This document shows, one piece after another, positions 59,270 through 64,000 of a stretch of 64,000 nucleotides of DNA; position 1 is the first letter of the stretch; each line of letters begins with the position of its first letter. A program made the position numbers and the translations under genes. The notes beneath the pieces were generated by a model. It ran no database searches, was not told the DNA's origin, and saw only the letters and a list, made by a program, of their open reading frames with translations. Source of the DNA: Lewinellaceae bacterium (GTDB taxonomy: Bacteria; Bacteroidota; Bacteroidia; Chitinophagales; Saprospiraceae); assembly GCA_020636025.1 (NCBI GenBank), contig JACJYQ010000004.1, forward strand, positions 434,001 through 498,000, written 5' to 3'.

Positions 59270-61399
59270 ATGCCCAATACTTATCGCGCAATCCTGATTT
59301 CATTGAGCTTTTTAATGGCTATTTCCTCTTTCGGTCAAAAACCGGCAGAGATCAAAAGAAATGGCTTCAAAGCGTATGATAACGGTCAGTGGATTAACGC
59401 GAAGTCCTTGTTGGCTCAGTATCAGGATCTAAAACCCGGTGACTTAACCGTATTGACAAAGCTGGGCATATTAAATTACAAACTAAGTCAGGGCACTGAA
59501 GCCCGCAAATACCTGGAGTATGTAGCAAGCAAGGCTCCGAACAACAAAGACCCGGAACTGTACTATTACCTGGCTCGAACCCTGCATGGTCAATCTGAGT
59601 GGGAGAAGGCCATGGCAGCCTACAAGTCTTACTTAAGAGTTTCCGGAAGCAAGCACGAATTTCGCGACAACGCAGCTGATAACATCAGACGCTGTGTTAG
59701 TGGTATCCGCATAAAAGAAAACGAAAATGTCGCCCTGGTTGAAAACCTGGGGGCTAACGTGAATACCTCAGGTGATGAATTTGCACCCTTACCCTCTGTA
59801 AATCACGCTGATCGTTTGTACTATGCCGCTGCCAGAACCGGATGCAACGGAGGGCTGAGAAATGAAGATGGATTTGAAGACAACGCGCGCGGACACTGGA
59901 GCAGCGATATGTTTGCCGCCAGCCTGAGCAATCGCGGCTGGAAAACAACGGGTAGTTTGGGAGGATTGCTAAATACCTCCCGTTATGAAATTCCTCTGGG
60001 TTTCAATGCCGATGGACAGGTGTTGTACTTCTTTCGGGGGTTCAGCACTTACGCGGGAGAGATCCTGGCCGATACAGCATCAAAGAAAGACGAATACGCA
60101 CTTGAAGCGCCAAAATTTCTCAGTCCCATGAAACCCGAAGACGGAGACGTAAGTCCATATTTTTTTGATGACAATACCATCATTTTCGCCAGTCGGCGAG
60201 AAGGCGGTTTTGGAGGACTCGATCTCTGGTACACAGTATTTCAGGACTCAAGCTGGTCGGAGCCGGTGAATTTTGGCCCTCAGATCAATTCACGTTATGA
60301 TGAAACCACTCCTTTCCTGGCAAAGGATGGCAGGACGCTCTATTTTAGCAGCAACCGAATTGAAAGCATTGGGGGTTTTGATGTGTTTAGTGCAATTTTC
60401 AGCGACCAAACTTTTGAATGGAGTTTGGCAGAAAATATGGGCACACCGGTAAACTCACCTGGAAACGATGGTTTTTTCCGCCTGTCAAACAATGGCGCAA
60501 CCGCTTTTCTGTCTTCTGATCGCCTGGGTGGAAATGGAGAAAGGGATATCTACATCGTTTATTTCAAGGAGGCACTTGAGATACAATCAGCAGGACCAAA
60601 CGCCAAAGTATTTACCTCATTGACAGGTAATGAAGAACAAGCTACTTCTCAAATTGAGGAATACAAGCTGGAAACACTACCCTATTTGGAAGAAAAGGAT
60701 CTCTCATCCAAAGAAAATGTAAAGATTATAAACGAAGTAGCAGCCATTGGTCGCAAACATCCGGAAACGACCCTGATTGTAACCTTATTCACAGAAAACA
60801 GCGGACAGCCTAAATTTGATCTGTATTATGGGATCAAGCGTGCCGAGATTGTTGGCAATGCTCTTGTTTCAAAGGGCATTCCGGCAAATCGAGTGGTGCT
60901 CCGAAGTGTGGGCGCTTCCTTTCCCCTGGCAAAGCCAATTTTAAACGGAAAGGAAAATCCATTGGCCAAACCGCTCAATCAACGCGCGGAAATCAGCTTT
61001 ACTTCTCTGGATGCACTTAGATTTGAATTCACGCTAAGCAGACCAGCCATAGCACAGCCTATGGCAAGCAATCTGATACAGATGCTGGATAAACAAAATT
61101 CCGGTCTTGCTTACCGCGTAGAAGCAACCGTGACCAACCAAATCCTAACCAACGACGTATTGGCCATGTTCGATGATATGATCATAGATTCTCAGCCCGG
61201 ATCAGATGCCTATCATTATCTGGTGGGATATTTCAAACAATACGCCCAGGCTGAAAAGCTTTGCAACGAAATTCAGGAAAGGGGATTTCAGGATGCACAC
61301 ACTGTCTTGATGGTAAATGGCATTGGTGTTTCAAAAGCAGAGGCTGTTGCCTTGCTCAAGCGTTTTCCGGAATTAACAGCCTATATTCGAGGTAAGTAA
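59270..61399 (+). CDS. TPR-PD40-OmpA-like protein (second copy of this architecture)
   Basis: 709 aa. Signal (YRAILISLSFLMAISSFGQ). TPR-like helices occupy 20-140 (NGFKAYDNGQWINAKSLL, YLARTLHGQSEWEKAMAAY). A PD40 propeller follows (FASRREGGFGGLDLWY, YFSSNRIESIGGFDVF, FLSSDRLGGNGERDIY; about 180-440). An OmpA-like segment (VTLFTENSGQPKFDLYYGIKR, GNALVSKGIPANRVV) lies at 490-590. The C-terminal region (AYRVEATVTNQILTNDVLAM) is similar to a SPOR-like end. The layout is that of PorE-type proteins linking T9SS or barrel proteins to the cell wall. The canonical peptidoglycan-binding Asp/Arg pair is less clear here than in the protein at 28297. No PorP partner is adjacent. Confidence 0.82.
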   Translation: MPNTYRAILISLSFLMAISSFGQKPAEIKRNGFKAYDNGQWINAKSLLAQYQDLKPGDLTVLTKLGILNYKLSQGTEARKYLEYVASKAPNNKDPELYYYLARTLHGQSEWEKAMAAYKSYLRVSGSKHEFRDNAADNIRRCVSGIRIKENENVALVENLGANVNTSGDEFAPLPSVNHADRLYYAAARTGCNGGLRNEDGFEDNARGHWSSDMFAASLSNRGWKTTGSLGGLLNTSRYEIPLGFNADGQVLYFFRGFSTYAGEILADTASKKDEYALEAPKFLSPMKPEDGDVSPYFFDDNTIIFASRREGGFGGLDLWYTVFQDSSWSEPVNFGPQINSRYDETTPFLAKDGRTLYFSSNRIESIGGFDVFSAIFSDQTFEWSLAENMGTPVNSPGNDGFFRLSNNGATAFLSSDRLGGNGERDIYIVYFKEALEIQSAGPNAKVFTSLTGNEEQATSQIEEYKLETLPYLEEKDLSSKENVKIINEVAAIGRKHPETTLIVTLFTENSGQPKFDLYYGIKRAEIVGNALVSKGIPANRVVLRSVGASFPLAKPILNGKENPLAKPLNQRAEISFTSLDALRFEFTLSRPAIAQPMASNLIQMLDKQNSGLAYRVEATVTNQILTNDVLAMFDDMIIDSQPGSDAYHYLVGYFKQYAQAEKLCNEIQERGFQDAHTVLMVNGIGVSKAEAVALLKRFPELTAYIRGK

Positions 61400-61491
61400 A
61401 ACCAGGCCGATTTAGGGAGCCTGGTTGGATTTCAGAAAAAAAATTGGCTGAAACAGGTACAAGTTTTCAAAGCCTTACCCGACCTTTGCGC

Positions 61492-62982
61492 ATGGAAATA
61501 ACACATGCTACGTCAGTTCAGCCAAAATTTCTTGGCGAATCGCTCACCTTCGACGATGTTTTGCTCGTCCCTGCATTTAGCGAAGTTCTTCCCCGCGAAG
61601 TAGATATCAGTTCTCAACTCACCCGCAACATCAGATTAAAGGTTCCCATTGTATCCGCAGCCATGGATACTGTTACCGATAAAAGTCTGGCAATCGCCAT
61701 TGCGCGTCAGGGAGGAATTGGCATCATTCACAAAAACATGACGATTGCCGACCAGGCAGATCAGGTCAGGGCAGTAAAACGCTCTGAATCCGGTATGATC
61801 ATTGATCCGGTAACCTTGAATCCGGACGCCAAAATTTCTGATGCTTTTGACCTTATGCGCAAACACAGCATTGGTGGCATTCCGGTTACAGATAAAAAAG
61901 GCAAGTTGGTTGGGATCCTCACAAATCGGGATCTGAGGTTTGAGACAAATGGAAATCGACTAGTAAAAGAGCTGATGACCAAGAAAAATCTGGTAACGGC
62001 TCCTCTTGGCACGAACCTTTTGCAGGCACGCGATATTCTTCAGCAACGCAAGATTGAAAAACTACCGGTGGTCGATGACAGGTATCATCTGGTTGGGCTC
62101 ATCACGTACAAGGACATCATGAAAGGGGTCAACTACCCCAATGCCTGTAAGGATTCTTTTGGGAGACTGGTAGTAGGCGCAGCTGTAGGCGTCACGCATG
62201 ATGTTGAGGAACGAGTAACTGAATTGGTGAAAGTCGGTGTTGATGTAATTTGTGTAGATACGGCGCATGGACACTCATTTGGTGTTCTGGAAGGTGTAAA
62301 ACGACTCAAACTTAAATTCCCCGACCTACAGATCATAGGCGGAAATGTAGCAACCGGAGAAGGAGCCAAAGCGCTGGTTGATGCCGGTGTAGATGGCGTT
62401 AAAGTAGGTGTTGGACCGGGCAGTATTTGCACTACCCGTATAGTTGCAGGGGTCGGTGTTGCACAGTTATCAGCCATATTCAATGCCAGCAGCGCCATTC
62501 TGGGATCGGGAGTTCCTGTAATTGCTGATGGAGGCATCAGATATACCGGGGATATCGTAAAAGCACTATCGGCTGGTGCCAGCACCATCATGGCGGGCTC
62601 ACTTTTCGCCGGTGTGGAAGAAGCACCAGGAGAAACCATCATATTTGATGGTAGAAAATTTAAATCATATCGGGGTATGGGCAGTTTGGGAGCCATGCAA
62701 CTCGGCTCCAAAGACCGATATTTCCAGGATGTTGAAGACGACATCAAAAAACTGGTCCCTGAGGGAATTGAAGGAAGAATACCATACAAAGGAACACTAC
62801 AGGAAGTGATGGTTCAATACATAGGTGGTTTGAGAGCAGGTATGGGTTATTGCGGCGCCGGAACCATTGAAGAATTGCAGAGAAAGTCCCAGTTTGTGAA
62901 GATCACCAATGCAGGCATGACCGAAAGCCACCCGCACAACATCATCATAACTAGGGAATCTCCGAATTACAGCCGTTCCTGA
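61492..62982 (+). CDS. guaB: Inosine-5'-monophosphate dehydrogenase
   Basis: 496 aa from the ATG at 61492 (MEITHATSVQPKFLGESLTFDDVLLVP); a TTG at 61444 in the same frame is less likely. The (beta/alpha)8 barrel starts FDDVLLVPAFSEVLP, contains VPIVSAAMDTVTD, and the catalytic loop GPGSICTTRIVAG carries the thioimidate-forming Cys. Two CBS domains are inserted (about 95-215: MRKHSIGGIPVTDKKGKLVG and LQQRKIEKLPVVDDRYHLVG). The flap RGMGSLGAM and the C-terminal barrel end are present. The enzyme oxidises IMP to XMP, the first step toward GMP. Full length and all motifs intact. Confidence 0.98.
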   Translation: MEITHATSVQPKFLGESLTFDDVLLVPAFSEVLPREVDISSQLTRNIRLKVPIVSAAMDTVTDKSLAIAIARQGGIGIIHKNMTIADQADQVRAVKRSESGMIIDPVTLNPDAKISDAFDLMRKHSIGGIPVTDKKGKLVGILTNRDLRFETNGNRLVKELMTKKNLVTAPLGTNLLQARDILQQRKIEKLPVVDDRYHLVGLITYKDIMKGVNYPNACKDSFGRLVVGAAVGVTHDVEERVTELVKVGVDVICVDTAHGHSFGVLEGVKRLKLKFPDLQIIGGNVATGEGAKALVDAGVDGVKVGVGPGSICTTRIVAGVGVAQLSAIFNASSAILGSGVPVIADGGIRYTGDIVKALSAGASTIMAGSLFAGVEEAPGETIIFDGRKFKSYRGMGSLGAMQLGSKDRYFQDVEDDIKKLVPEGIEGRIPYKGTLQEVMVQYIGGLRAGMGYCGAGTIEELQRKSQFVKITNAGMTESHPHNIIITRESPNYSRS

Positions 62983-63068
62983 TTGGTAGATTCATAAAAA
63001 TTTGATTGTTTTGTAGCATTATATTGTCTTTTCAAAACAGCGACAAATCGCTTAACCAACCTTATGTT

Positions 63069-63443
63069 ATGAACGCATTTTTATCTCTCGGACGCTGGCT
63101 TTTTGCCATTCCATTCGCCATTTTCGGATTGCTTCACTTTATGAATGCAGAAGGAATGGCCGGCATGGTGCCAGATTATATGCCTGCAAAAACAATCGTG
63201 GTGTATATTACTGGAGCCGGACTCATTGCTGCTTCGGTGAGTATGGTAATTGGGAAATTCGACAAACTTGCCAGTACTCTGTTAGCCGTATTCTTATTGC
63301 TGATGGTATTTATGATGCACATGCCAGGAGCAATGGCCAACAATCCCAGCGCTATGTCCATGTTGCTTAAAGATCTCAGCCTGGCTGGTGCAGCCATGAT
63401 GTTTGCGCATCATTATGCCAGCGACAAATCGGTAATTGGTTAG
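63069..63443 (+). CDS. DoxX-like membrane protein
   Basis: 124 aa from the ATG at 63069 (MNAFLSLGRWLFAIPFAIFG); the frame is open upstream but the extra residues have no support. Four membrane segments fill the chain. GLLHFMNAEGMAGMVPDYMP after the first helix is the conserved loop of DoxX/DoxD-like proteins. The function of the family is not well defined; some members are tied to thiosulfate or respiratory quinone metabolism. The stop overlaps the stop of the convergent heptose gene by 4 bp. Confidence 0.85.
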   Translation: MNAFLSLGRWLFAIPFAIFGLLHFMNAEGMAGMVPDYMPAKTIVVYITGAGLIAASVSMVIGKFDKLASTLLAVFLLLMVFMMHMPGAMANNPSAMSMLLKDLSLAGAAMMFAHHYASDKSVIG

Positions 63444-63940
63444 GAATGTTGCCTGCTCAGAATTTTTTGTTCCAGGTTGGTGGTGGAATATCCTGGAATA
63501 AAGGGTAAACTCTTCACCTGGCCGCCAGCTGCTAACACCAGATCGGATCCAACGATCTGGCTGGGTTCCCAGTCTCCGCCCTTTACCAGTAAATCCGGAA
63601 CGATCTGTCGTATCAATTCAAATGGAGTGTCTTCTTCGAAAACGATTACGGCGTCTACCATGACAAGGGAAGCCAGCATTTGCTTGCGGGTTAATTCGTC
63701 ATTTATTGGTCTGTGTGGACCTTTGAGGCGTTTTACAGATGCATCGCTGTTTAAGCCCACCACCAGTCGATCGCCTAGTTCTCTTGCTTCTGACAGATAA
63801 TGCAGATGTCCGTAGTGCAGTAAATCGAAGCATCCGTTTGTAAAAACGATTTTCTCACCGGAGTTGCGCCAATGTTGGATTGCTGGAAGAAGAGTTTCCG
63901 GATTTAGAATTTTAGCGGCGATATCAGATTGAATAGGCAT
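63440..63940 (-). CDS. rfaE2: D-glycero-beta-D-manno-heptose 1-phosphate adenylyltransferase
   Basis: 166 aa. The nucleotidyltransferase signature is IVFTNGCFDLLHYGHLHYL (HxGH, about 31-49), followed by LVVGLNSDASVKRLKG and RKQMLASLVMVDAVIVFEED. The last part (LVKGGDW, SLPFIPGYSTTNL) is typical of HldE C-terminal or stand-alone RfaE2 proteins, which activate heptose-1-phosphate with ATP for lipopolysaccharide core synthesis. The kinase domain (RfaE1) is not fused. Length matches the stand-alone enzyme. An upstream gene may end 5 bp before the ATG. Confidence 0.92.
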   Translation of the reverse strand: MPIQSDIAAKILNPETLLPAIQHWRNSGEKIVFTNGCFDLLHYGHLHYLSEARELGDRLVVGLNSDASVKRLKGPHRPINDELTRKQMLASLVMVDAVIVFEEDTPFELIRQIVPDLLVKGGDWEPSQIVGSDLVLAAGGQVKSLPFIPGYSTTNLEQKILSRQHS

Positions 63941-63944
63941 TTGA

Positions 63945-64000
63945 TTAATTTGATTTAGAGCGTACGAAATTCATATCATACCTTATAATTGAGGCTTCAA
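63945..64000 (-). CDS. Possible 3' end of an upstream minus-strand gene
   Basis: A frame open from the window edge ends RYDMNFVRSKSN and a TAA at 63945-63947, only 4 bp before the rfaE2 ATG. The close spacing would fit an operon, but 17 codons are too few to be sure. The start lies outside the window. Confidence 0.3.
   Translation of the reverse strand, partial: EASIIRYDMNFVRSKSN

Noticed and set aside
1..64000. CRISPR arrays, tRNA and rRNA genes
   Set aside because: No regularly spaced repeat-spacer pattern and no tRNA or rRNA signature other than the tmRNA and its att copy was seen on reading.

Overview
The window comes from a Bacteroidota genome. The evidence is: several secreted proteins with type IX secretion (T9SS) C-terminal sorting domains; a PorP/SprF-type protein next to an OmpA-family protein; a tmRNA whose tag ends in YAMAA; repeated TAnnTTTG (mostly TACCTTTG) promoter -7 elements; and few Shine-Dalgarno sequences. 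A Saprospiria- or Chitinophagales-like member is plausible, but the sequence alone does not settle the class.

Layout. 1-3151: a partial periplasmic peptidyl-prolyl isomerase and two lipoproteins. 3292-3691: ssrA (tmRNA). 3669-15458: an 11.8-kb integrated element bounded by a perfect 29-bp repeat of the ssrA 3' end. 15531-20226: a small secreted protein, a 100-bp dispersed repeat beside a truncated carboxymuconolactone-decarboxylase remnant, and a TPR-CHAT protein. 20401-34689: a T9SS cargo protein, a fused E1 alpha/beta 2-oxoacid dehydrogenase, a cobalamin riboswitch with a BtuG-like beta-propeller lipoprotein, an OmpA/PorP pair, and a YfhO-like membrane protein. 34924-45187: a beta-propeller/phosphoesterase lipoprotein, YceI, two radical-SAM proteins of the B12-binding type with a methyltransferase between them, a deiodinase-like T9SS cargo protein and a GH18 lipoprotein. 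45438-64000: ribosomal protein S1, a very large T9SS cargo protein, a POTRA/beta-barrel protein, an M14 peptidase, a VWA membrane protein, a second PD40/OmpA protein, IMP dehydrogenase, a DoxX-like protein and a heptose-1-phosphate adenylyltransferase.

The integrated element is the most interesting part. Order: tyrosine integrase, unknown gene, HTH excisionase-like gene, HUH-type Rep, then a single-chain restriction-modification enzyme (PD-(D/E)xK nuclease, N6-adenine methylase and ISP-type specificity region), then cargo. The 3' end of the restriction-modification gene occurs three times: the real end (10441-10782), a decayed copy (11183-11333) and a full 342-bp copy (12449-12790). Each is followed by different cargo: a 114-aa unknown; a pentapeptide-repeat protein; and a 206-aa unknown plus a DarT/DarG ADP-ribosylation toxin-antitoxin pair. 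The copies differ mostly at synonymous sites (about 89% nucleotide identity between the first and last). This suggests stacking of cargo by homologous recombination between related elements that share this gene end. The element's left end also carries a perfect Bacteroidota-type integrase promoter embedded in one of two direct repeats that look like integrase arm sites.

No tRNA, rRNA or CRISPR array was seen. All identifications are from reading the sequence and knowledge of protein families; no database search was run.
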